17,132 bases of DNA from JBPOHE01 sp052035915 (GCA_052035915.1 JBPOHE010000068.1:1-17132), one strand, 5' to 3'; shown: positions 1 through 7,145, numbered from the stretch's first letter. The notes: generated from the letters alone by a model not told the origin. Numbers and translations are program-made.

Positions 1-308
1 TCATGCACCAGTTGCATGAAGCGGTGAAAATGCAATCTCAGCTTGTTCTGGCCGGGCAAGGCATCGTAAAACAGATCCATCAGGAAGGTCTTGCCACGAC
101 CCACGCCGCCCCAGAGATAGAGACCCCTAACCGGCTCGATCGCCGTCTGCCGTCCGCGCAGGCGATCCAACAGGGAACTGACCGGGGCCTGCCAGGCCGC
201 CAGGGTTTGATACAGGGCTTCGAGCCGGGTGATGGCCTCTTCCTGTGCCGGGTCCGGGAGAAAACCAGGATCCCGCATGACTTCTTGATAAGCGCCGAGT
301 GGTCCCAT
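1..308 (-). CDS. zapE: Cell division protein ZapE / AFG1-family ATPase, N-terminal part (cut by window edge)
   Basis: Reading the minus strand from 308 to the window edge gives 102 residues matching the start of ZapE/AFG1-like P-loop ATPases. In E. coli ZapE acts with FtsZ during division under stress; mitochondrial AFG1 acts in protein quality control. The start reads MGPLGAYQEVM, like the usual family start (M-x-PLERYQ). A Walker A motif, GGVGRGKT, lies at residues 67-74, followed by FLMDLFYDALPG and the family signature LRLHFHRFM (91-99). The remainder (Walker B, sensor and C-terminal parts) lies outside the window. ATG at 308 is the first usable start in this frame. A strong AGGAGG lies 25 nt upstream, but it is spaced for an out-of-frame GTG (325-327). 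The gene is divergent from the neighbouring phosphoesterase gene. Confidence 0.93.
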   Translation of the reverse strand, partial: MGPLGAYQEVMRDPGFLPDPAQEEAITRLEALYQTLAAWQAPVSSLLDRLRGRQTAIEPVRGLYLWGGVGRGKTFLMDLFYDALPGQNKLRLHFHRFMQLVH

Positions 309-416
309 AATGCATGTTGCGTCGCACCAATTTCCTCCTACCTTAGCAAAAACCTGGCGTCTGACAAGGGCTGTCTGGAGATCCCGGGCCTGTTCGTCAT
401 CATCAAGGTGAGACGC

Positions 417-983
417 ATGGAGCCAACACCCTTTCCCTTTGCCCTCTGGCTGAGACCAGACAATAAGCAATACCCGGGATTGAAGGCGCATATTGATAAT
501 CTTTCATTATGCCATGGCACCCAGGCCTTCGAGCCCCATGTGACGCTCTGCTCGGGGACTTCCCAGGAAGACCTGTCGATTCTCATCAATCGCCTGGATC
601 GCCTGGCTGCCGGTCTACGCCCCTTCTCCCTCCGGGTACGGGGCCTGGGTGGTCGTGACGACTATTTCCGCTTCCTGTACCTGGAACTGGAACTGGAGGC
701 GGATGAGGACCCGGGCCTGTTGCATCGCGCCACCAGTCTGTTCCCCGGCACCCATCCACCGCCGATCGGCCCCCATCTCAGCCTCATGTACGCCGAGCCC
801 GATTCAGGGATAGCAAGAGATGGGGCGCTGGCGTCGATGGTCGATCAAGTCCCGGGGCGGCTACGGATCGAGGCCTTGCAGCTCGTCGTCCCAAGCCATG
901 GCCAATGGCGGGATATCGAAACCTGGCAGGTCAGGAGAGAGATAACACTGGCTGAGCGACCAGCAGCCCCCTCCCCTTCTTGA
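417..983 (+). CDS. 2H phosphoesterase superfamily protein (cyclic phosphodiesterase-like)
   Basis: A 188-residue protein with the two His-x-Thr/Ser motifs of the 2H phosphoesterase fold: HVT at 41-43 (in FEPHVTLCSG) and HLS at 120-122 (in GPHLSLMYAE). The start, FALWLRP, and the size best match the CPDase-like branch (plant and yeast cyclic nucleotide phosphodiesterases acting on ADP-ribose 1'',2''-cyclic phosphate or 2',3'-cyclic nucleotides). The bacterial substrate is unknown; LigT/ThpR-type 2'-5' RNA ligase activity is an alternative. No signal peptide or membrane segment is seen, so it is probably cytoplasmic. ATG at 417 is chosen because AAGGTGA precedes it at good spacing and homology begins right after it; an in-frame GTG at 408 is possible. 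It is divergent from zapE and convergent with guaA. Confidence 0.8.
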   Translation: MEPTPFPFALWLRPDNKQYPGLKAHIDNLSLCHGTQAFEPHVTLCSGTSQEDLSILINRLDRLAAGLRPFSLRVRGLGGRDDYFRFLYLELELEADEDPGLLHRATSLFPGTHPPPIGPHLSLMYAEPDSGIARDGALASMVDQVPGRLRIEALQLVVPSHGQWRDIETWQVRREITLAERPAAPSPS

Positions 984-997
984 TGCAGAGGGCAAGG

Positions 998-1012
998 CGG
1001 GGCACCGCCCCG
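998..1012. repeat. Small GC-rich hairpin downstream of the 2H phosphoesterase gene
   Basis: CGGGGC-ACC-GCCCCG forms a perfect 6-bp stem with a 3-nt loop 14 nt after the 2H gene stop. No T-run follows on either strand, so it is not a convincing intrinsic terminator on its own. Confidence 0.4.
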
Positions 1013-1048
1013 AAATCCTTGACCAAGCCGTCTTGGCAATCAGCCGTT

Positions 1049-1166
1049 CCGGGCATGGGCTGAAAATGGCCAGTTTTCGTTCTCTTTTGAAGAACAATAG
1101 GCCACATAAAAGAGGTATTGTTCTCTAAATAAGAACAGAAAACCGGGCCAAAGCCCCCAGGCCCGG
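1049..1166. repeat. Nested-palindrome intergenic element, copy 1
   Basis: First of three related elements in the window. Outer ends are CCGGGC (1049-1054) and GCCCGG (1161-1166). Inside each end a GC-rich arm runs into a T-tract and then a GTTCT/AGAAC hairpin: left 1079-1095, right 1120-1136. The inner words AACAAT (1093-1098) and ATTGTT (1117-1122) are inverted repeats around an 18-nt centre that is not shared with the other copies. Left arm and reverse-complemented right arm align along most of their length. The element lies between the convergent 2H phosphoesterase and guaA genes. No protein is encoded, so any movement would need an enzyme supplied elsewhere. Confidence 0.85.
1134..1166 (-). 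terminator. Probable intrinsic terminator of guaBA (right arm of element copy 1)
   Basis: On the minus strand a 7-bp GC stem (CCGGGCC/GGCCCGG, 1160-1166 with 1143-1149, 10-nt loop) is followed directly by TTTTCTGTT. It starts 47 nt after the guaA stop codon, the expected place for the end of the guaBA transcript. It is also one arm of the repeated element. Confidence 0.65.
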
Positions 1167-1212
1167 CAACGCCGGCAGGCGAACGAGCCTGATCCGACCC
1201 GCCGGGGAGCGG

Positions 1213-2799
1213 CTACTCCCACTCGATGGTGGCCGGGGGCTTGCCGGAGATGTCGTAGGCGACGCGGGAGATGCCCTTGACCTCGTTGATGATGCGTCTG
1301 GAGAGATGATCGAGAAACTCGAAAGGGAGATGAGCGAAACGGGCGGTCATGAAGTCGAGGGTCTCCACCGCGCGCAGGACGATGACGTATTCATATTGAC
1401 GGGCATCGCCGACCACGCCGACGGACTTCACCGGCAGAAAGACGGCAAAGGCCTGACTGACCTGGTCGTAGAGATCCTGACGCCTGAGTTCCTCGATGAA
1501 GATGTGATCCGCCCGGCGCAGGATCTCGGCATATTCCTTCTTGACCTCGCCCAGGATGCGCACCCCCAGGCCAGGGCCGGGGAAGGGATGGCGGTAGACC
1601 ATCTCATAGGGCAGACCCAGCTCGACGCCGATTCGCCTGACCTCGTCCTTGAACAGCTCGCGTAGAGGCTCGATCAGGCGCAGCCGCATCTCGGCCGGCA
1701 GACCGCCCACGTTGTGGTGGGATTTGATCACATGGGCCTTGCCCGACTTCGCCCCGGCGGATTCGATGACATCCGGATAGATGGTCCCCTGGGCCAGCCA
1801 TTCCACCTCGGTCAGCTTGGCGGCTTCCTCTTCGAAGACCTCGATGAAGAGATTGCCGATGATCTTGCGTTTGCGCTCCGGATCGGTTACTCCCCGCAAG
1901 GCGGCGAGGAAACGCTCCTCGGCGTCGACCCGGATCACCCTGACCCCCATGTGACGGGCGAAGGTGGCCATGACTTGGTCGCCCTCGTGCAGGCGCAACA
2001 AACCGTTGTCGACGAAGACGCAGGTGAGTTGATCGCCGATGGCCCGATGCAGCAAAGCGGCCACCACCGAGGAATCCACGCCGCCGGAGAGCCCAAGCAG
2101 GACCTTCCCCGCGCCGACCTGGGCGCGGATCTGTTCGAGGCTGTCCTCGATGATGTGGCCCGGGGTCCAGAGCGGTTCGCAACCGCAGATCTCGAACAGG
2201 AAGCGCTCGATGATGCGCTGGCCCTGGCGGGTATGGGTCACCTCGGGATGAAACTGGAGGCCGTAAAAGTGCCGCGACTCGTCCGCCATGCCGGCGAGGG
2301 GGGCGTTATCGGTGGCGGCGATGATCTTGAAACCGGGTGGGAGTTCTTCCACCCGGTCCCCATGGCTCATCCAGACATCCAGCAGCCCATAGCCTTCCGG
2401 GCTGGTATGGTCCTCGATGTCCCGCAGCAGTCGGGAATGACCCCGGGCGCGCACCTGGGCATAGCCGTACTCATGGGCACCGGCCGCGGCCACCCGACCG
2501 CCGAGCTGCGCCGCCATGGTCTGGAGGCCATAGCAGATGCCGAGCACCGGCACCCCCAGTTCGAACACCAGATGCGGGGCGCGCGGGGTGTGTTCGGCGG
2601 TGACCGTCTCCGGTCCGCCGGAGAGGATGATGCCAGCAGGCGAAGCCGCTTCAATGGCGGCCAAAGCCCCATCGAAGGGATGGATCTCGCAGAAAACCCC
2701 CGCCTCGCGCACCCGCCGGGCGATGAGCGGGGTGTACTGGGAACCGAAATCCAGGATCAGGATGCGATGGGCATGGATATCCGCGTGCGGCTGAGTCAT
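1213..2799 (-). CDS. guaA: GMP synthase (glutamine-hydrolysing)
   Basis: A complete 528-residue GMP synthase (E. coli: 525), which converts XMP to GMP using ATP and ammonia from glutamine. The N-terminal class I glutamine amidotransferase domain has the nucleophile Cys89 in GICYGLQ and its partners His184 and Glu186 in FHPEVTH. The ATP-pyrophosphatase domain carries the PP-loop SGGVDS at 238-243. The C-terminal dimerisation domain ends in the typical KPPATIEWE. ATG at 2799 is preceded by GGAG at suitable spacing and gives the expected N-terminus. It is the second gene of the guaB-guaA operon, 75 nt after guaB, with a small palindromic repeat in the gap. The repeat-element arm downstream probably ends the transcript. 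Confidence 0.99.
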   Translation of the reverse strand: MTQPHADIHAHRILILDFGSQYTPLIARRVREAGVFCEIHPFDGALAAIEAASPAGIILSGGPETVTAEHTPRAPHLVFELGVPVLGICYGLQTMAAQLGGRVAAAGAHEYGYAQVRARGHSRLLRDIEDHTSPEGYGLLDVWMSHGDRVEELPPGFKIIAATDNAPLAGMADESRHFYGLQFHPEVTHTRQGQRIIERFLFEICGCEPLWTPGHIIEDSLEQIRAQVGAGKVLLGLSGGVDSSVVAALLHRAIGDQLTCVFVDNGLLRLHEGDQVMATFARHMGVRVIRVDAEERFLAALRGVTDPERKRKIIGNLFIEVFEEEAAKLTEVEWLAQGTIYPDVIESAGAKSGKAHVIKSHHNVGGLPAEMRLRLIEPLRELFKDEVRRIGVELGLPYEMVYRHPFPGPGLGVRILGEVKKEYAEILRRADHIFIEELRRQDLYDQVSQAFAVFLPVKSVGVVGDARQYEYVIVLRAVETLDFMTARFAHLPFEFLDHLSRRIINEVKGISRVAYDISGKPPATIEWE

Positions 2800-2825
2800 G
2801 TCTGGCTCCGGGAGAGGTGAAGTCG

Positions 2826-2872
2826 GTAGGGTGGGCAGCGCCCACCAGAATGGTGCGCCATGCGTCGCCTAC
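2826..2872. repeat. Small inverted-repeat element in the guaB-guaA gap
   Basis: A 47-bp unit bounded by GTAGG (2826-2830) and CCTAC (2868-2872). It contains a 6-bp hairpin, GTGGGC-AGC-GCCCAC (2831-2845), and an imperfect palindrome, ATGGTGCGCCAT (2850-2861). It fills most of the 75-nt gap inside the operon and ends 2 nt beyond the guaB stop codon. GTAGGGTGGGC-type short repeats recur in many proteobacterial genomes, from general knowledge; only one copy is seen here. Confidence 0.55.
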
Positions 2873-2874
2873 AA

Positions 2875-5472
2875 CTAATCGGTGCGGTAATTGGGCGCCT
2901 CTTTGATGATCTGCACGTCATGGACATGGGATTCCCGGATGCCCGCATTGGTGATGCGGACGAACTTGGGTTTGGTGCGCATCTCCTCGATGTTGACACA
3001 GCCGGTATAGCCCATGCTGGAGCGCAGACCGCCGACGAGCTGGTAGATGATGTTGAGCACGCTGCCCCGGTAGGGCACCCGGCCCTCGATGCCTTCCGGC
3101 ACCAGTTTTTCCACCTCCTTGGTGTCCTCCTGGAAATAGCGATCGCTGGAACCCTGCTTGCCCGCCATGGCGCCGAGGGAGCCCATGCCCCGATAGGTCT
3201 TGTAGGAACGCCCCTGATAGAGCTCGACCTCCCCGGGCGACTCATCGGTGCCGGCGAAGAGGCTGCCGATCATCACCGTGTAGGCGCCGGTGGCGATCGC
3301 CTTGGCGATATCGCCCGAATAACGCAGGCCACCGTCGGCGATGAGGGGAATACCCGTCCCCATGAGTTCCCTGGCGACATCCGCCACCGCGGTGATCTGC
3401 GGCACGCCGACCCCGGCGACGATGCGGGTGGTGCAGATGGAGTTATGCACGATAGCGTTATCGGCGATAAAGCTGTGAGTCGGGCAATCGACCTCGATGT
3501 CATAAACGGGCAGGGCCAAGCGCAAGGGTTGTTTATCCAGTAGCTTTAAGACTTGATACTCCTGTGTCAGCCGTTTTTCGTGTGAAACATTCAGACGGGC
3601 GCGGTAGGAATCCCGGCAGTTCAGGTCGGAGGTGCCGGAAAGCCCACCAGCGGAGGGTGCCTCGACATGACAATTGGGCAAGCTCCCTTTCAGCAACAGG
3701 CAGAGGATGTTGAAGAGTTCCACCAGCGCCCGGGAGGTATTGCCGAAACAGAGCCGTCCATCGGCCCCTTTATGACCGTCGCTATCCAACAGACCATCGA
3801 ACAGACCCTGGAGATACTCGGGATCGGCACAGAGGAGATCGGCCGGCAGATGTTTTTCCTGGCGCTTGCCGAATTCCGCCAATAACCTCGCCCACTGCAA
3901 CGAATACAGATGCAGGTTGAGCACCTTGCTCCCCGCGGTCAGGGTTGGCGCGACCCCCGTCACCTCCTGGACACAGCGGCTGAGTTTGTCGGCGATATCC
4001 CTTTCCTGCGGGCCGAAGTACCAGGACACCCGGCCCTGCTGCGAATTTCTAGAGGCCGCGATGAAGGCATGACCATCGCCGAGAAAGGTGCCGAAGAGAT
4101 AGCCGAGGGCATAGGATTCACGGATGAGCCGGTGATAGCGCGCCAACTGGAGATCCTTGCGGATGGCGAAGGCGGTCAGATCGATTTCCAGGGTGGACGG
4201 CAACTCGAAAGCGAGGTGACGCGGGAAGAGACAGGTCCCCTGCTCGACCTCGCCGATGGGTCGCCAACCAATCTTGGTGGCGCCTTGTCGGGTGGGTCGC
4301 TCCAGTACGCCGACATATCCTTTGACGGCCAGGGTTGCGGCGCTGGTCGTGGTGAGATCACCGACCAGATAACGATGATCCGGGGTGGCGAGGGTCCCCC
4401 AGAAGGAGGCGGTATGACGTAGCTGCATGACCTCGCGCACGCCGGTGCACCAAGCCTTCACCACGCTGACCGGACGCCCCTCGCGATTGATCACCCGATC
4501 GCCGGGGCGGATATCCTCGATGTTCTTGTAGCTGGCGTTCGCCATCAGAACGCGGGTCCCGGCGGCGAAACAGCCGGGACCGATGCCAATCTTGACCGCG
4601 TCCGCCCCGGCCTCCACCAGGGCGCGGGCGCCCTCGGCGGTCGCCACGTTGCCGCCGATCACCTGCACATCCGGATAGTGCCGCTTGATCCAGGCGATGC
4701 GTTGCAACACTCCCTCGGAATGCCCATGAGCGGTATCCACCACGACGACATCCACCCCCGCCTGCACCAGGGCGGCCACCCGCTCCTCGGTTTCGCCCCC
4801 GGTGCCGACCGCCGCCCCCACCCGCAGCCGTTCCTGCTCGTCGCGGCAGGCGTTGGGGTTCTGGCGTGCCTTCTGGATGTCCTTGACGGTGATGAGACCG
4901 CGCAGCTCGAAATTCTTGTTGACCACCAACACCTTCTCGATGCGGTGCTGATGCAGCAGGTGGATCACCTCCTCGCGCTTGGCTCCTTCCAGCACCGTCA
5001 CCAGGCGCTCCTTGGGGGTCATGATGGTTTTGACCGGATCGCTGAGACGGGTCTCGAACCTGAGATCCCGACCCGTGACTATGCCCACCAGTTGCTTGCC
5101 GTCGGTCACCGGCACCCCGGAGATGCGGTGGGCGCGGGTCAACTCCAACACCTCGTGGATACTGGTGTCGGGGGAGACGGTGATGGGCTCGCGGATCACC
5201 CCGCTCTCGTATTTCTTGACACTCAGCACCTCCCTTGCCTGCTGCTCGGGAGTCATGTTCTTATGCACGATGCCGATGCCGCCCTCGAGGGCCATGGCGA
5301 TCGCCAGCCTGGACTCGGTCACCGTATCCATGGCGGCGGAGACGAGGGGGATGCTGAGGCCGATCTCCCGGGTGAGCCGGGTACGCACGTCCACATCCTT
5401 GGGAAGCACATTCGAATAGGCGGGGACGAGCAGGACGTCGTCGAAGGTGAGAGCTTCTTGAGCCAGGCGCAT
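2875..5472 (-). CDS. guaB: IMP dehydrogenase precursor, interrupted by an intein
   Basis: 865 codons encode a 488-residue IMP dehydrogenase (same length as E. coli GuaB) plus an in-frame 377-residue intein. IMPDH oxidises IMP to XMP with NAD+, the committed step of GMP synthesis. The N-extein is residues 1-300: the start MRLAQEALTFDDVLLVPA, a CBS-domain pair (roughly 92-200) and the loop ending KIGIGPG. The C-extein is 188 residues starting SICTTR, whose Cys is the catalytic cysteine (residue 303 after splicing). It retains the ADGG phosphate-binding motif and the flap sequence EGRVPYRG. Without splicing, the active-site loop is split two residues from the cysteine, so the precursor should be inactive. 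ATG at 5472 is chosen by homology and a GGGGAA upstream; the in-frame ATG at 5526 would lie inside the promoter. Confidence 0.98.
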   Translation of the reverse strand: MRLAQEALTFDDVLLVPAYSNVLPKDVDVRTRLTREIGLSIPLVSAAMDTVTESRLAIAMALEGGIGIVHKNMTPEQQAREVLSVKKYESGVIREPITVSPDTSIHEVLELTRAHRISGVPVTDGKQLVGIVTGRDLRFETRLSDPVKTIMTPKERLVTVLEGAKREEVIHLLHQHRIEKVLVVNKNFELRGLITVKDIQKARQNPNACRDEQERLRVGAAVGTGGETEERVAALVQAGVDVVVVDTAHGHSEGVLQRIAWIKRHYPDVQVIGGNVATAEGARALVEAGADAVKIGIGPGCFAAGTRVLMANASYKNIEDIRPGDRVINREGRPVSVVKAWCTGVREVMQLRHTASFWGTLATPDHRYLVGDLTTTSAATLAVKGYVGVLERPTRQGATKIGWRPIGEVEQGTCLFPRHLAFELPSTLEIDLTAFAIRKDLQLARYHRLIRESYALGYLFGTFLGDGHAFIAASRNSQQGRVSWYFGPQERDIADKLSRCVQEVTGVAPTLTAGSKVLNLHLYSLQWARLLAEFGKRQEKHLPADLLCADPEYLQGLFDGLLDSDGHKGADGRLCFGNTSRALVELFNILCLLLKGSLPNCHVEAPSAGGLSGTSDLNCRDSYRARLNVSHEKRLTQEYQVLKLLDKQPLRLALPVYDIEVDCPTHSFIADNAIVHNSICTTRIVAGVGVPQITAVADVARELMGTGIPLIADGGLRYSGDIAKAIATGAYTVMIGSLFAGTDESPGEVELYQGRSYKTYRGMGSLGAMAGKQGSSDRYFQEDTKEVEKLVPEGIEGRVPYRGSVLNIIYQLVGGLRSSMGYTGCVNIEEMRTKPKFVRITNAGIRESHVHDVQIIKEAPNYRTD
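3442..4572 (-). mobile_element. GuaB intein with LAGLIDADG homing endonuclease
   Basis: An in-frame 377-residue insertion between Gly300 and the Ser of the IMPDH catalytic loop. Splicing motifs are canonical class 1: Cys1 at the start (CFAAGTRV), block B TPDH at 63-66, block F YDIEV...THSF (His366), and a C-terminal His376-Asn377 followed by extein Ser. Between them lie two LAGLIDADG helices: GYLFGTFLGDG (157-167, acidic residue Asp166) and LQGLFDGLLDSDG (254-266, Asp265). Both acidic residues are present, so the endonuclease looks intact. By family knowledge such an enzyme cuts intein-free guaB alleles and spreads the intein by repair. No stop or frameshift is seen. Removing it restores a normal-length IMPDH, which fixes both boundaries to the base. 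Confidence 0.97.
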
Positions 5473-5503
5473 GGGATTTCCCCAGAATCTAAATAAACAT
5501 TTC

Positions 5504-5532
5504 ATTATAGAAATCGTCCCTGACATGGTAAA
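5504..5532 (-). promoter_or_regulatory. Sigma70-type promoter of guaBA
   Basis: On the minus strand, TTTACC (5527-5532; 4/6 match to the -35 consensus), a 17-nt spacer, and a perfect TATAAT (5504-5509). The predicted start lies roughly 25 nt upstream of the guaB ATG, leaving a short leader with GGGGAA. No clear PurR operator was recognised. Confidence 0.75.
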
Positions 5533-5591
5533 CCACAGATTTGTTGGCTCATCCCCGGCAGACCGCCTTCAACCCCATGGGAGCTGAATCC

Positions 5592-6968
5592 ATGGATCTC
5601 GATCGGCCCCAACGGGATATCCTCAGCGTCACCCGGCTGGTCCGCGAGGCGCGGGCCGTGCTCGAAGGCAGTTTCCCCCTGCTCTGGGTCCAGGGCGAGA
5701 TCTCCAACCTCTCCCGCCCGGCCTCCGGACATCTGTATTTTTCCCTCAAGGACGAATTGAGTCAGGTGCGTTGCGCCCTGTTCCGCAACGAACGCCTGCG
5801 ACTGCGTTTCGATCCCGCCAATGGCCAAATGGTGCTGGGCCGGGTGCGGGTCAGCCTCTATGAACCCAGGGGCGATTTCCAGCTCATCGTCGAACACCTG
5901 GAACCCGCCGGCGAAGGGGCGCTCCGACTGGCGTTCGAGCGGCTCAAACAAAAACTGGCGCTGGAAGGGCTGTTCGACGCGGCCCATAAGGTGCCTTTGC
6001 CGAGATTTCCCCGCCAGGTCGGCGTCATCACCTCTCCCAGCGGGGCGGCCTTGCGGGATGTGCTCAGTGTCTTGCGGCGTCGCCATTCCGGTCTCGGGGT
6101 GATTCTCTATCCGGCCCAGGTGCAGGGCGCCGGAGCGGTGGAGGAACTCATCCGGGCGTTGCGGATCGCCAACCAGCGGGCCGAGTGCGATGTCCTCATC
6201 CTCTGCCGTGGCGGTGGTTCCCTGGAGGATCTCATGGCCTTCAACGACGAAGGGCTCGCCCGCGCCCTCTTTGCCAGCCGGATCCCGGTAGTGACCGGGA
6301 TCGGTCACGAGATCGACTTCAGCATCGCGGATTTCGTCGCCGACCATCGGGCCCCCACGCCCTCGGCCGCCGCTGAACTGGTCAGCCCGAACCGGGCCGA
6401 ATGGCTCCATCGCCTGACCGCCCTGGATCAACGTGGCTATCGGGCCATGCGGCTGTTACTTCACCGGCTGGAGTCCCGGCGCCAACAACTCGACCAGCGT
6501 CTGGCCCGCGGGCATCCGCGCCAACGGCTGCAACAGGGCTCACAACGCCTGGATGAACTGGAGCGCCGACTGACCAACAGCCTCTCGGCCCGACTCCACG
6601 CCACCCGGGTCCGCCTGGAGGCCGTAGCCGCCCGTCTGGCCGGGCAACAGCCTGGCGCCAGGCTGGAACACTCCCGTCGCCAACTGAAGGCGCTCCATGG
6701 GCGACTCGTCCTGGCCATGGCCAGGCAACGGCAGGCCGCGCAGCAGCGGCTCAGCCGCAACCTCGAACTCATCAACGCCCTCAGCCCCCTGGCCACCCTG
6801 AGTCGGGGCTACAGCCTCACCCGCCTCGAGGCCGACCACCGGATCCTCCGGCGCAGCGATCAAGTGGCCCCGGGCGATTGTATCCGGACCAGCCTGGCGC
6901 TGGGCTCACTCCTTTCCCGCGTCGAGCAGGTATACGGGCCTGAGCCCCAGGACCCTACCGCGGGCTGA
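5592..6968 (+). CDS. xseA: Exodeoxyribonuclease VII large subunit
   Basis: A 458-residue protein (E. coli XseA: 456). With XseB it forms exonuclease VII, which degrades single-stranded DNA from both ends in repair and recombination. The N-terminal OB-fold (about 10-105) has the hallmark WVQGEISN and SGHLYFSLKD. The catalytic core follows with GVITSPSGAALRDVL, then CRGGGSLEDL (205-214), and GIGHEIDFSIADFVADHRAP with His239. The C-terminal half is rich in Arg, Gln and Leu, consistent with the long coiled coil of the family, and ends with the conserved SPLATLSRGYS. ATG at 5592 has GGGAG 8 nt upstream and aligns with family starts. It is divergent from guaB, an arrangement common in Gammaproteobacteria. 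xseB is not in the window. Confidence 0.97.
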   Translation: MDLDRPQRDILSVTRLVREARAVLEGSFPLLWVQGEISNLSRPASGHLYFSLKDELSQVRCALFRNERLRLRFDPANGQMVLGRVRVSLYEPRGDFQLIVEHLEPAGEGALRLAFERLKQKLALEGLFDAAHKVPLPRFPRQVGVITSPSGAALRDVLSVLRRRHSGLGVILYPAQVQGAGAVEELIRALRIANQRAECDVLILCRGGGSLEDLMAFNDEGLARALFASRIPVVTGIGHEIDFSIADFVADHRAPTPSAAAELVSPNRAEWLHRLTALDQRGYRAMRLLLHRLESRRQQLDQRLARGHPRQRLQQGSQRLDELERRLTNSLSARLHATRVRLEAVAARLAGQQPGARLEHSRRQLKALHGRLVLAMARQRQAAQQRLSRNLELINALSPLATLSRGYSLTRLEADHRILRRSDQVAPGDCIRTSLALGSLLSRVEQVYGPEPQDPTAG

Positions 6969-7038
6969 ATCCAGGGGATTGGTGACGGCGGCGCGGCGCA
7001 CCTTATCCAGCCTACCAGACCAAGTTCCCCAGGCGGCC

Positions 7039-7145
7039 CCGGGCAGAAGCGATTTGGCCGGATTTTTGTTCTCAAAAGGAGAACAATAACCGATGTATTG
7101 TTCTTGGTAACAGAACGAAAACGGGCTTTTTCCACCTTGGCCCGG
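7039..7145. repeat. Nested-palindrome intergenic element, copy 2
   Basis: Second copy of the family, 107 bp. Ends are CCGGGC (7039-7044) and GCCCGG (7140-7145). The left inner hairpin is the best of the set, TTGTTCTC-AAAAG-GAGAACAA (7066-7086); the right one is GTTCT/AGAAC (7100-7116). AACAAT and ATTGTT flank a 9-nt centre, shorter than in the other copies (18 and 17 nt). Each arm has a GC stem facing a T-run: CCGG/CCGG then ATTTTT on the plus strand, and CGGGC/GCCCG then TTTTCG on the minus strand. It begins 70 nt after xseA and may end its transcript. It lies upstream of the Uma2-family gene. Confidence 0.85.

Noticed and set aside
340..367. Possible zapE promoter (TTGTCA, 16 nt, TAAGGT on the minus strand)
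   Set aside because: Its predicted start would fall at or after the AGGAGG, leaving a leader without that site, and the -10 match is weak.
1714..2820. Long plus-strand reading frame opposite guaA
   Set aside because: It is the antisense shadow of a fully conserved GMP synthase in GC-rich DNA and has no recognisable family motif.
5473..5526. Upstream in-frame ATG extending guaB by 18 residues
   Set aside because: The added stretch overlaps the TATAAT promoter box, and homologues start at the ATG at 5472.
5505..6431. Long minus-strand reading frame opposite xseA
   Set aside because: Antisense to the conserved XseA coding sequence; composition is rich in Gly, Pro and Gln as expected for a shadow frame.
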